Shown: piece after piece, positions 19,001-26,402 of the stretch
How the letters are laid out: each line of letters opens with the position of its first letter
Numbering within the stretch: the stretch's first letter is position 1
DNA from: a virus
IMG/VR virus record: IMGVR_UViG_3300008952_000116
Coordinates: 1-40,102 of that record
DNA length: 40,102 nucleotides
Strand: one strand, 5' to 3'
Program-made: the position numbers and the translations under genes
Notes under the pieces: generated by a model
Told to the model about the DNA's origin: nothing
What the model saw: only the letters and a program-made list of their open reading frames with translations
Database searches by the model: none

Positions 19001-20535
19001 TTTCTACTGCAGGAACAGATATTAATCTATCAACAGGTAGAATACGTGCCAAACAGTTTTACGTTGATGCTAGCGGCAATGCGGGATTTTCAGGAACTCT
19101 AGCAGCAGCATCACTTACAACAAATGTTACTGCAGGAAGCAGAAAATTTCATTTAGGAGAAGGTTCTATAATTTCTGGAGCGCCTGCTGCTATAACAGGA
19201 CAGGGCACAGGATCTGACGTTGTAGGAATCGCAGGAACTTCCATTGGCAATGCAGGGGTAGCGGGCGCAGGTTCTTCTGGCGGTTATGGAGTTTATGCCG
19301 GATTCTCAAGTTCTACTAGTTATGGTCAAGATACATTTTCAAACGAAGTAAATTTAGGAACGTCAAGCCATGCGGTGTATGCAACAGGTAAGATACAAAC
19401 CACCGGTAATCTAACTGCAGCTACTGCTACTATAACAGGCAACGCTACTGTAGGCGGTACTTTTCATATAGATGGAGACGAATTAAACCTAGGAGGTAGA
19501 TCATTAAACTTCCCTTCTAGCGGCACTAATGGACAGGTTCTAAAAATAGCAAGTGGCGGCGGGGGAAGTGGTGCATATACTCTTGAATGGGGAACTGGAG
19601 GCGGCGGCGGTGGCTCTGGTACTATCACAGGTGTTACAGCTGGCACTAATTTATCAGGTGGCGGAACTTCTGGAAATGTTACATTAAATGTTACAACAGC
19701 TGCAGTTTCAAATGGTGCTGCTACCGTTCCATCAGGTGGCGATGTATACGACTTTGTCGTGGATAATTATGCTGGTGATATTACACAAGTCACAGCTGGT
19801 ACAGGATTATCGGGTGGCGGAACTTCTGGAAATGTTACAGTAAGTCTTGATTCTGATAGTGTAGGAGCGGGGGAACTTAAAGTATCTGGCAATGGAAGTT
19901 CTACACAATTTTTACGATCAGATGGAGATGGTACATTTACTTGGGCTGTTCCTACGGATACAAATACAACTTATACTTCTAGTGACTTTACTCATGATGA
20001 TTTAACTGGATTTGTTGCAAATGAACACATAGATTGGACTGCAGACCAAGGCTCTACTAATATTGATGCGAATAATTATACAAATACAACTTATCAAGCA
20101 GGAACAGGAGGCATTGCACTCGTTGGTACTGCGTTTAACCTTCCCCAAACTCTTACTACTGCTGGTACGCCACAATTTACAAGATTAGGTGTTGGAGAGG
20201 CTGCTAGTGGTAGTTATTCTATAAAAGCTTCGGGCACTATTTATGCTAATGAAGTTACAGCCGCTTCAGATATAAGATTAAAGACTAATGTTCAAACCAT
20301 AGAGAATGGTTTAGATAAAGTTTCTAAAATGCGTGGAGTAACTTTTGATAAAATAGAAGGCGCAAGTAGTGGAGTTATCGCACAAGAATTAGAAAAAATA
20401 GCCCCAGAATTAGTAAATAGTAATTCTGAGTATAAATCAGTAGCATATGGAAACTTAGTAGGATACTTAATCGAAGCAATTAAAGAATTAAAAGATAAAG
20501 TTGAGGAGCTAGAAAATGGCAACTCTTCAGCCTGA
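12997..20535 (+). CDS. Giant tail tip attachment protein: gpI-gpJ fusion with fibre extension and S74 autochaperone
   Basis: This protein has 2512 residues, about twice lambda gpJ (1132). Residues 1-90 are a gpI-like beta-grasp domain (LREGDIVITPVVAGSKSGGG), followed by hydrophobic segments (about 93-150). The gpJ core starts near residue 177 (VVEGDPIPLLYGELRVPGRP). A fibronectin-III-like domain covers about 1215-1320 (VPAPRNV to GFSEITITI). A collagen-like Gly-X-Y run occupies 1736-1776. Two ITGVTAG/GLSGGGTSGNVT units lie near 2207-2285. The end is a peptidase S74 intramolecular chaperone beginning at Ser2424 (ASDIRLKTN), which trimerises the fibre and is then cut off before that Ser. It recognises the host receptor. 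The I-J fusion and long extension are unusual. Confidence 0.9.
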   Translation: MTRKIHLNGEMSTLFGQQYAFGGETVQDAIRCIDANNSGFKQYLMDCHENDIGFSISVYGDDIEDPIECLLPLREGDIVITPVVAGSKSGGGKILAAIAIAFVLFYSGGTAAGATGFMGLGGTHGSVFAAMTAGSAGSSMAAYGLAMLSLNLATAGIQQLMAPDPSVDEKDDPGYMISGASQNVVEGDPIPLLYGELRVPGRPVSFEISNKFANIKNEVYTYGGSIISDADGSGRDEKDSGANLGGLEAQYAHNESVERDTLGGVNTVYGRSQNIIATDVISEGPIYGLVEASSSVYLNDDPAVDPGESARSLHRTAATFSFTYNDDEVIYNSNGQTALKHIVGTRYINIRDYKTTTSHSTIPVKVVTKSNNNALKDIQVVTSSSFFPTDGSWLHDSLNTTSSPKIRLSKNGVLKFEGYINSVQSAINANCTPYTYDYLNDWEETDANGNVIVYDVHIDYAVSFQTVVGSTITLDAPFTGPTDDYYADITGANRDIEDIQRGLGVGIKYDGFKCNFIVGDREQINIPAEPGTGLGSIAIAASPNSAIAGPLEEGAENEYIYQGTTHFGLSATQASEADEIRVLFVYDSLTNTSGNGRSHNGKAWYEIFISLYDGANWGAYEDIYPATNRLRHARMSKTPVSIEEIINLKPYGKFIDFKLKIRRISENTRAYKEDWNNGWYNDEYTSSTSCTITTLNTIIKEKLSYPLTAMAWTTFNTKSFSSPPRRTYHCKGLLVKVPSNYVTREEATDAIANYRRNVSTEVVHATDYQNWDGNFRTNTVYTNNPAWIFYDIITNNRYGLGSFIAETDIDKYALYRIARYCDEMVPDGSGGQEPRFTCNVYFAKRADAYKVLKDLATVFRGMLYWLDGNIFPVMDEPKDPVYNFTAGNVIEGQFSYESTGSKTRANQVVVTWTNPEQNYKQEALLVEDKQNILDKNEIISENAVAFGATTEGQALRYGRWKLWTAKNQTEVVTFSTSINAAFLAPGDIVNIQDAARSPSKVQYSGRVSSTGSPSTTSIPLDRGVDLANGSTYELAVLIEKPAVFLSQDSAEINGVTYSKGELILKASGDYTESEAANIIQTNGSGTPILGSDPDDLQYYQKQQPVSVSWQPHTRVEEQTVSTSYGNNITTLTVSTAFDEIPKANAIWALRETNADNIDISGSKRPYKILSIAEGEKDYTITAVEHYNDKFMEVDEDFTLTVEDTVIPAVKASDTVPAPRNVHALIEDTTRSGILKDDVTLYWDHPTVAGSNTSDLYQHVLYYEVHHNSDAVESPIIVDKSRNSVSGIDVPEGTYTLGLRTVSTIGTKSGFSEITITIGEPIEDDGIPRYAGMPIGGVLSRDIDLVATTSPTAKTFKILNSSYKISSVASPLIIVTKSGGGAATYQQDCTNIASVDYAGLSTDFNRQVAAHYIFFDANDTSDPLKLIKYYIDANIGLNYYYDAGTGNNAASTNFDTAGTGTVAVAADDIKVVGTGTAFTTDYNVGDIIYFSNTKAARVNYIASNTDLRLDNSFTTAISAGAAHYPQKFKFDKKYDTVIASVRNNNGTFETFPVNLTINKDLNTAGRTLTLDSAPALLNFDKDSALTTSYNNIVLTANAQGFNDPEFKVTGSGFSNAEISQSAESSFTNNGTTTYTKTLDKVDAIPDPLVDLIFTVTVRETNDPENTLKQLSSSVTIPFVQQGATTYTWIKYGTNSSGAGLTDTFTAGTTTYIGMAFNKTTATESTTAGDYTWSKIEGSDGTDGTDGEDGTDGTAGAQGPQGPSGADGATGATGADGKSYAELTIHKRSASDPGTPSGGSFNFSNMTLTAPGGWNTYIPAGANALWTSTATVSITGNTGSVTPTWSASEKSMEHGAAGTARLTHYVYYQLASSGNPGTPSATSYDYSDNTFSGLTSNWGTSPPTFTASNTNKYWYSYFTAEENTAGGNIASGSNLSFTAAQQGIGFTGLVTFTSGSATIGDGTNSLTPLEAADLGVDGTTTIDGGRITTGVVASSNFAYSSGDFSTAGTDINLSTGRIRAKQFYVDASGNAGFSGTLAAASLTTNVTAGSRKFHLGEGSIISGAPAAITGQGTGSDVVGIAGTSIGNAGVAGAGSSGGYGVYAGFSSSTSYGQDTFSNEVNLGTSSHAVYATGKIQTTGNLTAATATITGNATVGGTFHIDGDELNLGGRSLNFPSSGTNGQVLKIASGGGGSGAYTLEWGTGGGGGGSGTITGVTAGTNLSGGGTSGNVTLNVTTAAVSNGAATVPSGGDVYDFVVDNYAGDITQVTAGTGLSGGGTSGNVTVSLDSDSVGAGELKVSGNGSSTQFLRSDGDGTFTWAVPTDTNTTYTSSDFTHDDLTGFVANEHIDWTADQGSTNIDANNYTNTTYQAGTGGIALVGTAFNLPQTLTTAGTPQFTRLGVGEAASGSYSIKASGTIYANEVTAASDIRLKTNVQTIENGLDKVSKMRGVTFDKIEGASSGVIAQELEKIAPELVNSNSEYKSVAYGNLVGYLIEAIKELKDKVEELENGNSSA
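19657..19839 (+). repeat. Direct repeat within the tip protein gene
   Basis: Two identical 27-base copies lie at 19657-19683 and 19813-19839, 156 bases apart. Both encode GGGTSGNVT in the same frame, within related fibre-shaft units (VTAGTNLSG and VTAGTGLSG). The identity at DNA level suggests a recent duplication or recombination. Confidence 0.85.
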
Positions 20536-21631
20536 CGGCGATATTACCTTAGAAGAAGTAGGAGAGCATTTTGGAGATAGTGCTTCTTTTAATTTATCAG
20601 CTTATAGAAGGAATGGTTCTTTTGTTCCTAATACCAGATTTAATGAAAGTATACCTAAGAGCGGAAATATTTCATTAACTGATTTTTATGGTGCAGATAA
20701 TAGAAAATATAGTCTAGTAGCTAGCCCTACTCAAGTTAATGAAACAACTAATAGAGTTGTTACAGTGACTTTAACAACAGAAAATGTGGGGGATGGAACT
20801 GGAGTGTACTCAGAAACTAGCGGCATCACTCCAGTAGATGATATTGTAGGAGGTTCTGGTACAGAAAATGTTCCTTATACTTTTACTGTTAATAACAATA
20901 CAGCTTCAGTACAATTTACAGTAAAAGCAGATAGAACAACTGAATCAACAACTCCAGAAAGAGCTTATATAGTATTATATACAAGTAGTACTAGTGGCCA
21001 AACTATAGGATTAGACCATGCTGGACCAAATCCTGACCCTTCTGGAGATTATGCAACTGCTTATTTTGATATTTCTGATACATCTAAAACTTGGTATACC
21101 AGCGTTGTATCCCCTTCAGGCTCAGCGCCTTATACAATATTTATAGAAGAAGCGGAGGGGGAACCTCAAAATACTGGTAGTGTTTTTTATTCTACTACGG
21201 GGACAAGTGCAAGATTTAGGATAAATTGTGCAAATAATGAGCCTGGAAATGGACTTGAGGGGGAAGGAACAACTTGGTCTATTGTAGCTGATATGGATAA
21301 TTCTTATGGTAGAGTAATATCTGGTTCAACAGATAGTGATTTAACATCTGCCAACTCTACAAATCTTCAGGGCACTGTAGGGCTTTATAATGGATATACT
21401 AATATGTCTACAGGTTGGCCAAATGGCACAGAACAACCCTATTTTGAGTTTCAGAGAACGGCTACTTTTCCCTCCACTTTACCCGGTAATACTAATCATC
21501 AAATAACAATAAAAGAGAAGGGAAGACTTAAGTTCACAGAGATAGGAGCTCCTTCCGGGTATACAAATAGAACCCTTTATTCAGATTGGTGTATATTTGA
21601 AAGTAGGCATACAGTTGCATACGGTAGTTAA
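20516..21631 (+). CDS. Virion protein, probably tail tip or fibre-associated, Ig-like
   Basis: This 371-residue protein begins inside the last codons of the tip gene, with GAGGAG upstream of ATG 20516. The N-terminal part (QPDGDITLEEVGEHFG, then GNISLTDFYGA) is a short module found in many marine-phage tail proteins, often just downstream of gpJ. Residues 65-180 are beta-rich and resemble a bacterial Ig/Calx-beta-like domain (VNETTNRVVTVTLTTENV). The rest is Ser/Thr/Gly-rich beta and unrecognised. Likely roles are a cap or side protein of the tip complex, or an adhesin. It is the last gene before the 21740 promoter. Confidence 0.65.
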   Translation: MATLQPDGDITLEEVGEHFGDSASFNLSAYRRNGSFVPNTRFNESIPKSGNISLTDFYGADNRKYSLVASPTQVNETTNRVVTVTLTTENVGDGTGVYSETSGITPVDDIVGGSGTENVPYTFTVNNNTASVQFTVKADRTTESTTPERAYIVLYTSSTSGQTIGLDHAGPNPDPSGDYATAYFDISDTSKTWYTSVVSPSGSAPYTIFIEEAEGEPQNTGSVFYSTTGTSARFRINCANNEPGNGLEGEGTTWSIVADMDNSYGRVISGSTDSDLTSANSTNLQGTVGLYNGYTNMSTGWPNGTEQPYFEFQRTATFPSTLPGNTNHQITIKEKGRLKFTEIGAPSGYTNRTLYSDWCIFESRHTVAYGS

Positions 21632-21691
21632 TACCTAAGAAGTTTAAAACTTTTGTGTTTTTTGCTCAAATTTATAACTTAAATACTTAAA

Positions 21692-21713
21692 ATTGCTAAG
21701 AAATATAAGCAAT
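21692..21713 (+). promoter_or_regulatory. Inverted repeat upstream of the fibre promoter
   Basis: ATTGCT (21692-21697) and AGCAAT (21708-21713) form a 6-bp inverted repeat with a 10-base centre, 26 bases before the -35 box. It may be a regulator binding site. The rest of the 21632-21787 gap is AT-rich, with no good terminator and no gene. Confidence 0.35.
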
Positions 21714-21739
21714 AATAATTCACCTAGCGAAAAAATTTC

Positions 21740-21768
21740 TTGACTAAAAATGTCGAGCTTGCTATAAT
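21740..21768 (+). promoter_or_regulatory. Sigma-70 promoter for the fibre cassette
   Basis: TTGACT (21740-21745, one mismatch) and TATAAT (21763-21768) are 17 bases apart. The expected start near 21775 gives a leader of only about 13 bases, containing GGAG (21777-21780), before ATG 21788. It separates tip genes from the fibre/adhesin cassette. Confidence 0.75.
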
Positions 21769-21787
21769 TACAGCATGGAGAATCTAA

Positions 21788-22126
21788 ATGACTGCAGCGA
21801 CTTATAACTTAACAATAGATCAGGGTTCAGATTTCGCACTTGACTTAGTTGTTAGTGAAAGTGGAAGCGTAAAGAACCTAACGAATTATTCTGCTAGAGC
21901 ACAGATGAGAAGCACTAAAGGGGCTTCTTCTGTCTCAGCTACTTTTACTTGTACTATTCCTAATGCTGCTGCTGGTCAGGTAAAAATGGAACTATCAAAT
22001 TCGGCTTCTTCTGCTATATCTGCGGGAAAATATTATTATGATTTAGAAATTTTTACAACTTCAGATGCAATAGTTAAAAGACTAATGCAAGGCACGGTCA
22101 TTTTGACCCCAGAAGTAACTAGATAA
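21788..22126 (+). CDS. Small baseplate/fibre adaptor-like protein
   Basis: This 112-residue beta-rich protein is the first gene after the fibre promoter. TYNLTIDQGSDFALDLVV, NLTNYSARAQMRST and ISAGKYYYDLEIFTTSD match the N-terminal domain type of BppU-like upper-baseplate proteins, which attach receptor-binding proteins to the tip. Length fits a stand-alone copy of that domain. The specific role as an adaptor for the fibres downstream is inferred. It is coupled to the next gene by TAATG. Confidence 0.6.
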   Translation: MTAATYNLTIDQGSDFALDLVVSESGSVKNLTNYSARAQMRSTKGASSVSATFTCTIPNAAAGQVKMELSNSASSAISAGKYYYDLEIFTTSDAIVKRLMQGTVILTPEVTR

Positions 22127-22521
22127 TGGCAACATCAATAGCCGTAACAGAAACTGTAACCAGTATAGATGCTACAGGTACTTCTACATCTATTTCTATA
22201 ACAGATAATACTTCTAGTGTAACCGCTTATAATACTGCCTTACCTGGAGCAACTCCTGCTTCTACTGTGACAGTAACTCCTTACGGCCCAGTAACGGCAA
22301 CTAATATACAAGGAGCTATAGAACAATTAGCAGATCAGAATTTTAGACAAGCTGCCGCACCGACAGGAGATACTGTAAGCGAGGGCGACACTTGGTATGA
22401 TACAGACGATGACGAATTTAAAGTATACAGAGAAACATCAACCGGAGTTTTTCAATGGGTTCCAATAATGCTTGGAACACCTCCAGGAGACTCAGATATA
22501 GTCGATGCAGGAGCTTTTTAG
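22126..22521 (+). CDS. Small virion/fibre-attachment protein
   Basis: This 131-residue protein starts on the stop of the previous gene. Residues 1-65 are Ser/Thr-rich beta repeats. Around residues 50-80, PYGPVTATNIQGAIEQLADQ is a fibre-linker motif. Near residues 80-115, APTGDTVSEGDTWYDTDDDE followed by FKVYRE is a motif common in marine-phage tail fibres. No enzyme signature is seen. It probably forms the proximal part of a fibre or a linker between adaptor and fibre. Confidence 0.55.
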   Translation: MATSIAVTETVTSIDATGTSTSISITDNTSSVTAYNTALPGATPASTVTVTPYGPVTATNIQGAIEQLADQNFRQAAAPTGDTVSEGDTWYDTDDDEFKVYRETSTGVFQWVPIMLGTPPGDSDIVDAGAF

Positions 22522-22535
22522 CTTAGAGTAATCCC

Positions 22536-23897
22536 ATGGCACAAATAGTAAAAATTAAACGAAGTGATACTACGGCTGTACCAACTTCTCTTAATCAGGG
22601 AGAAATGGCGTATTCTTCTGACAGTGATAAATTATTTATTGGAAATCCGGGGGATGCAGAAGTAACAGTAATTGGTGGTAAGGTATATATTAATATGCTT
22701 GACCATACAGCAGGAACTCTGACAGCCTCTAGCGCATTAATAGCAGATGCTAATAGCAAAATAGACCAGTTAAATGTTGATAATTTAACACTTAATGGCA
22801 ATACTATTAGTTCTACAGACACTAATGGGCACTTGTATCTTACTCCTCATGGAACTGGAGACTTAAAACTTGATGGATTAAACTGGCCCCAAGCCGATGG
22901 TAGTGCGAATCAAATATTACAAACTAATGGTGCGGGACAACTCTCTTGGGCTACTGGTGCGGAATCTACTTTCACAATTTCAGATGGTGGCGGAACAGAT
23001 AGTTTTACAACTGGTGAAACACTTACTTTTACTGGCGGTACTAATATTGACACAGTTGTTAGTAATAATACAATAACTTTTAATGGCAAATCAGATGCTC
23101 AAATAAGAGCTTTAGTAAGTGCGACAGATTCAGGGGGTGATGGGTCTTTTTCGTATAATAATTCTACTGGTGCATTTACTTATACTGGCCCAAGTGCTAC
23201 TGAAACACGGGCACATTTTACAGGTGGAACAGGTGTAACACTTACTGGTGGCGAGTTTAGTATCGGTCAGGCTGTAGCTACTAATAGTAATGTTCAATTT
23301 AATAATGTTACTGTAGATGGAACACTGTCTACTGATGATGTTACTGCAACTAATATTACTACTTCTAATAATTTAACCGTTACTGGTAATTTAACAGTTA
23401 ATGGCACAACTACTACTGTTAATACTGCAACTATGTCGGTTGAAGACCCTTTATTGGCTTTAGCATCTAACAATACTTCCGCAGATAGTGTTGATATTGG
23501 TCTTTATGGAGTACATGATAGTGGTGGTGGAACTGATTTATACACAGGACTTTTCAGAGATGCTAATGATAGTGGAAAATGGAAGCTATTTAAGGCATTA
23601 CAAGCGGCTCCTACTACAACTGTAAATACAAGTGGTACGGGATACGCGGTAGGAACTATAGTTGCTCACTTAGAAGATAGTGCAGTAGCAATTACAGGCG
23701 GAAGCATAACAGGAATTACAGATTTAGCCGTAGCAGACGGTGGAACAGGACGAAGCTCCTTTACATCAAATGGTCTTTTATACGGCAATGGTACTAGTGG
23801 CATAAATGCTACAGCAGCAGGAGCAGATGGGTATATACTCATATCTAACTCCGGTACTCCCGAATGGTCAGCATCAATTGATGGGGGTACTTTCTAA
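22536..23897 (+). CDS. Tail fibre protein A
   Basis: This 453-residue protein opens with a conserved N-terminal attachment module (IVKIKRSDTTAVPTSLNQGE, then KLFIGNPGD), like that of phage Mtd and marine T4-like fibres. A Ser/Thr/Gly shaft follows, containing the linker NQILQTNGAGQLSWATG, then GDGSFSYNNSTGAFTYTGPS, then NNLTVTGNLTVNGTTTTVNT. The C-terminal half includes SVEDPLLALASNNTSADSVD, a domain seen in many cyanophage-like fibres. It has no self-cleaving chaperone. Function is host recognition or fibre shaft; the first is inferred. Confidence 0.75.
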   Translation: MAQIVKIKRSDTTAVPTSLNQGEMAYSSDSDKLFIGNPGDAEVTVIGGKVYINMLDHTAGTLTASSALIADANSKIDQLNVDNLTLNGNTISSTDTNGHLYLTPHGTGDLKLDGLNWPQADGSANQILQTNGAGQLSWATGAESTFTISDGGGTDSFTTGETLTFTGGTNIDTVVSNNTITFNGKSDAQIRALVSATDSGGDGSFSYNNSTGAFTYTGPSATETRAHFTGGTGVTLTGGEFSIGQAVATNSNVQFNNVTVDGTLSTDDVTATNITTSNNLTVTGNLTVNGTTTTVNTATMSVEDPLLALASNNTSADSVDIGLYGVHDSGGGTDLYTGLFRDANDSGKWKLFKALQAAPTTTVNTSGTGYAVGTIVAHLEDSAVAITGGSITGITDLAVADGGTGRSSFTSNGLLYGNGTSGINATAAGADGYILISNSGTPEWSASIDGGTF

Positions 23898-23905
23898 ATA
23901 CTCCA

Positions 23906-23917
23906 GCGTATATACGC
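23906..23917 (+). promoter_or_regulatory. 12-bp perfect palindrome between fibre genes
   Basis: GCGTATATACGC is fully self-complementary and lies in the 37-base gap before the 23935 gene. It is more GC-bounded than its surroundings and could be a protein-binding site. No function is demonstrated. Confidence 0.3.
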
Positions 23918-23934
23918 GAGGTTAGGAGAGCCAT

Positions 23935-24405
23935 ATGGCGCAAACAATTAAGCTCAAGAGGTCGGCATCCTCTGGGGCAGAGCCCAGCACGTCTGATCTT
24001 GCCTTAGGTGAACTTGCATTAAACACCTATGACGGCAAGGTATACATGAAGAAAAATGATGGTACTGAGTCTATTGTAGAGATCGGACAAAGTGGTAGTG
24101 TCTATACAAAAACTACTGTTACTGCGACAGCGAATCAAACAACAGTTACTGGGCTTACTTATACCGCTGGACTTGTGGACGTATATCTTAACGGAGTTAA
24201 ACTAGTAGTGGGACAAGATGTAACCGCCACTAATGGAACTAGTATTGTGTTAGCTGCAGGGGCAGCTGTAAATGATATTATACAAATAGTTGCATTTGCA
24301 TCTCAAGGTAGTTTTAATCAACATATTATTAAAGCAGATGGTGGAAGTGCTACTTCAACTTATACAGCGGCACAAACTATAAACGGAGGCGATGCTAATG
24401 GCTGA
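23935..24405 (+). CDS. Short tail fibre/attachment protein B
   Basis: This 156-residue protein has GGAGAG upstream of ATG 23935. Residues 1-45 carry the shared attachment module (TIKLKRSASSGAEPSTSDLA, GELALNTYDGKVYMK). Residues 55-120 form a beta domain with YTAGLVDVYLNGVKLVVGQD, a motif of phage fibre distal or collar domains. It ends shortly after, so it looks like an attachment module with one small domain. The 5' third is richer in GC than the surrounding genes, suggesting a different origin. It overlaps the next gene by 8 bases from the chosen start. Confidence 0.65.
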   Translation: MAQTIKLKRSASSGAEPSTSDLALGELALNTYDGKVYMKKNDGTESIVEIGQSGSVYTKTTVTATANQTTVTGLTYTAGLVDVYLNGVKLVVGQDVTATNGTSIVLAAGAAVNDIIQIVAFASQGSFNQHIIKADGGSATSTYTAAQTINGGDANG

Positions 24406-26401
24406 TGTCATACAAATTAGACGAGATACTGCCGCTTTATGGACTAATTCTAATCCTGTTCTAGCCTCTGGTGAGTTTGGGTACGAAACTGATACTACAA
24501 AGATTAAAATAGGGGACGGTTCGACAGCTTGGACGTCTCTTGGGTACTATACTCTAGGAACTCTAGGGTACGCACCTTTAGCAAGCCCTACATTTACAGG
24601 AGCAGTAAACGCTAGTGGAACTTTACAAATTGCTGGTACAACAATTACGTCAACAGCAGCAGAATTAAATATACTAGATGGAGTTACCAGTACAGCAGCA
24701 GAATTAAATATATTAGACGGGGTTACAGCTACTGCAGCAGAGTTAAACCATACAGATGGAGTTACGTCTAATATACAAACTCAGATTGATGCTTTACCTG
24801 TTCCAAAAATCACAGCAACAGCTTCAGGTGCTATAGCCAATGGAAAACCTGTAATTGTTAATACTAATGGTACTGTAAGTGTTCCTACAGGAACTTCTGC
24901 ACTTGAGGGATTAAATACAAATTCAACTGCGCACACAGATCAAGCTGGTGGAACTACAGGATATGCACATATTGGCGATATAGCTTATGACACTACAAAT
25001 AATGTGTACTGCATAGTCTACAATGATTACGGGGATACTTATAAAATCACAGCTAAAGTGGCAACTTTTAGTGGGTCTGCTTGGACATTTGGAAGTGAAG
25101 TCGTTATAGGTGAATACGGTTATGCTGGGGGAGCTTCAGTAGTTTTTAATCCTGATACTTCGCAATTTGTTATTCAATTTGTTGAGGGTCAAACTCCTTC
25201 TAATGGCTCAGGGCATTTAAGAGCTAGAGTAGCGACTGTAACGGGTACAGGCTCTGGTGCGAGTCTTACTTTAGGCAGTATTGTCGATATAGATAATAGA
25301 GCTAATGTATCAAATGGGGCAGTGTCAGATCCCACTTGGATTACTTATGATACTAATGCAAATAGAACTATTAGTATATGGACTTGTAGACCTAGTTCAG
25401 GAGTGAATAGTGGGGAAGGAAGATTAAGAATAGGTACTGTAAGTGGTACAGGTACTAACGCAACTATTTCTTTTGGGAGCACTCAAACATTTCATGCTAA
25501 CAGCACTAATATAGAAAGAAGACCAATAGTTTTTGACCCTGATACTAATAATTTTCATATAATATATCAGGATTATTCAGGAGGAGAGTACATGAAGTCT
25601 ATTTCAGGTACTGTAGATTCTTCTGATAATTCGGCAGATCTTGGAAGTGAAGTTGCAATGTCTGCTAGTCCAGAAATTAAAGGACAGCCCAGCGGTTTAG
25701 TTTATGATACTCATAATAATAAAGTAGTAGCGTGTGTTTTCAATGATGATGCAAATGATATTTTAGAAGGTTATGTAGGGACTGCAAGTGGTACAGGCAA
25801 TAGTGCAACTATTTCATGGGGCGCGGGCGGTTCGATTACTTCTTCTGCCACTACAAAAGGACACAGTACCATGGTTTATGATGAAACGGCTAAGCAAGTT
25901 GTTGTTTTTTATAAAGATAGTGCAGGTAATCAATTTGCAAAACTTATAGTAGGAACTGTATCAGGAACTTCTGTTTCGTTTGGAAATGGAGGAACCCATG
26001 GAAATACTGCCTCGCCAGGTACAGCACTTACGGTTATATCAGGAGGGGGCGCTATGGAATACCCGACTGGGTGTTTTGATCCTGATCAGAACACTGTTAC
26101 GTTTCATTATGTAGATGAATTAATGAATCCTTCTGAGGGTGCAGTGGTTGCTTGGACTACTGGGTATTTTGATTCAACTCTAACTGCTGAGAATTATATT
26201 GGTATAGCAGATGCAGCATATTCAGATGGCGCTGCAACAACAGTTCAAATTGCCGGAGCAGTAGATGATGCCCAATCTTCTCTAACTGCAGGACAAAAAT
26301 ATTATGTACAGGCAGACGGAACTTTAGGGTTAACAGCAGCTTCGGTATCAGTATTTGCCGGAACAGCTATATCGGCAACGAAACTTATAGTGAAGGGATA
26401 A
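24398..26401 (+). CDS. Tail fibre protein C with a predicted seven-bladed beta-propeller
   Basis: I place the start at ATG 24398 (667 residues): GGAGG (24385-24389) is 8 bases upstream but only 2 from ATG 24392, and the paralogue downstream also starts MAD. Residues 1-60 are the attachment module (IQIRRDTAALWTNSNPVLAS, STAWTSLGYYTLGT). Three 13-residue LDGVT repeats follow. Seven copies of a YD...N..hhhY.D...hhVGTVSG unit, spaced 51-66 residues (near nt 24985, 25142, 25340, 25528, 25700, 25870, 26070), suggest a seven-bladed propeller adhesin. The C-terminus (ENYIGIADAAYSDGAA ... KLIVKG) matches the next gene's. Confidence 0.75.
   Translation: MADVIQIRRDTAALWTNSNPVLASGEFGYETDTTKIKIGDGSTAWTSLGYYTLGTLGYAPLASPTFTGAVNASGTLQIAGTTITSTAAELNILDGVTSTAAELNILDGVTATAAELNHTDGVTSNIQTQIDALPVPKITATASGAIANGKPVIVNTNGTVSVPTGTSALEGLNTNSTAHTDQAGGTTGYAHIGDIAYDTTNNVYCIVYNDYGDTYKITAKVATFSGSAWTFGSEVVIGEYGYAGGASVVFNPDTSQFVIQFVEGQTPSNGSGHLRARVATVTGTGSGASLTLGSIVDIDNRANVSNGAVSDPTWITYDTNANRTISIWTCRPSSGVNSGEGRLRIGTVSGTGTNATISFGSTQTFHANSTNIERRPIVFDPDTNNFHIIYQDYSGGEYMKSISGTVDSSDNSADLGSEVAMSASPEIKGQPSGLVYDTHNNKVVACVFNDDANDILEGYVGTASGTGNSATISWGAGGSITSSATTKGHSTMVYDETAKQVVVFYKDSAGNQFAKLIVGTVSGTSVSFGNGGTHGNTASPGTALTVISGGGAMEYPTGCFDPDQNTVTFHYVDELMNPSEGAVVAWTTGYFDSTLTAENYIGIADAAYSDGAATTVQIAGAVDDAQSSLTAGQKYYVQADGTLGLTAASVSVFAGTAISATKLIVKG
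24650..24780 (+). repeat. LDGVT repeat cluster, fibre C
   Basis: Three tandem 39-base units encode TAAELNILDGVTS-type repeats. Identical or near-identical units occur in the next two fibre genes. Confidence 0.85.
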
Positions 26402-26402
26402 C

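Noticed and set aside
21640-21670. Possible terminator after the 20516 gene (AAGT/ACTT stem then T-rich)
   Set aside because: The stem is only 4 AT-rich pairs and the T-run is broken and offset; too weak to call.
23047-23074. Promoter-like TTGACA-16-TACAAT
   Set aside because: It lies inside fibre A coding sequence, has a non-optimal spacer and a -10 mismatch; AT-rich DNA gives such matches by chance.
22536-24405. Diversity-generating retroelement, suggested by the Mtd-like N-terminal modules
   Set aside because: No reverse transcriptase, template repeat or adenine-biased variable repeat is visible in the window.
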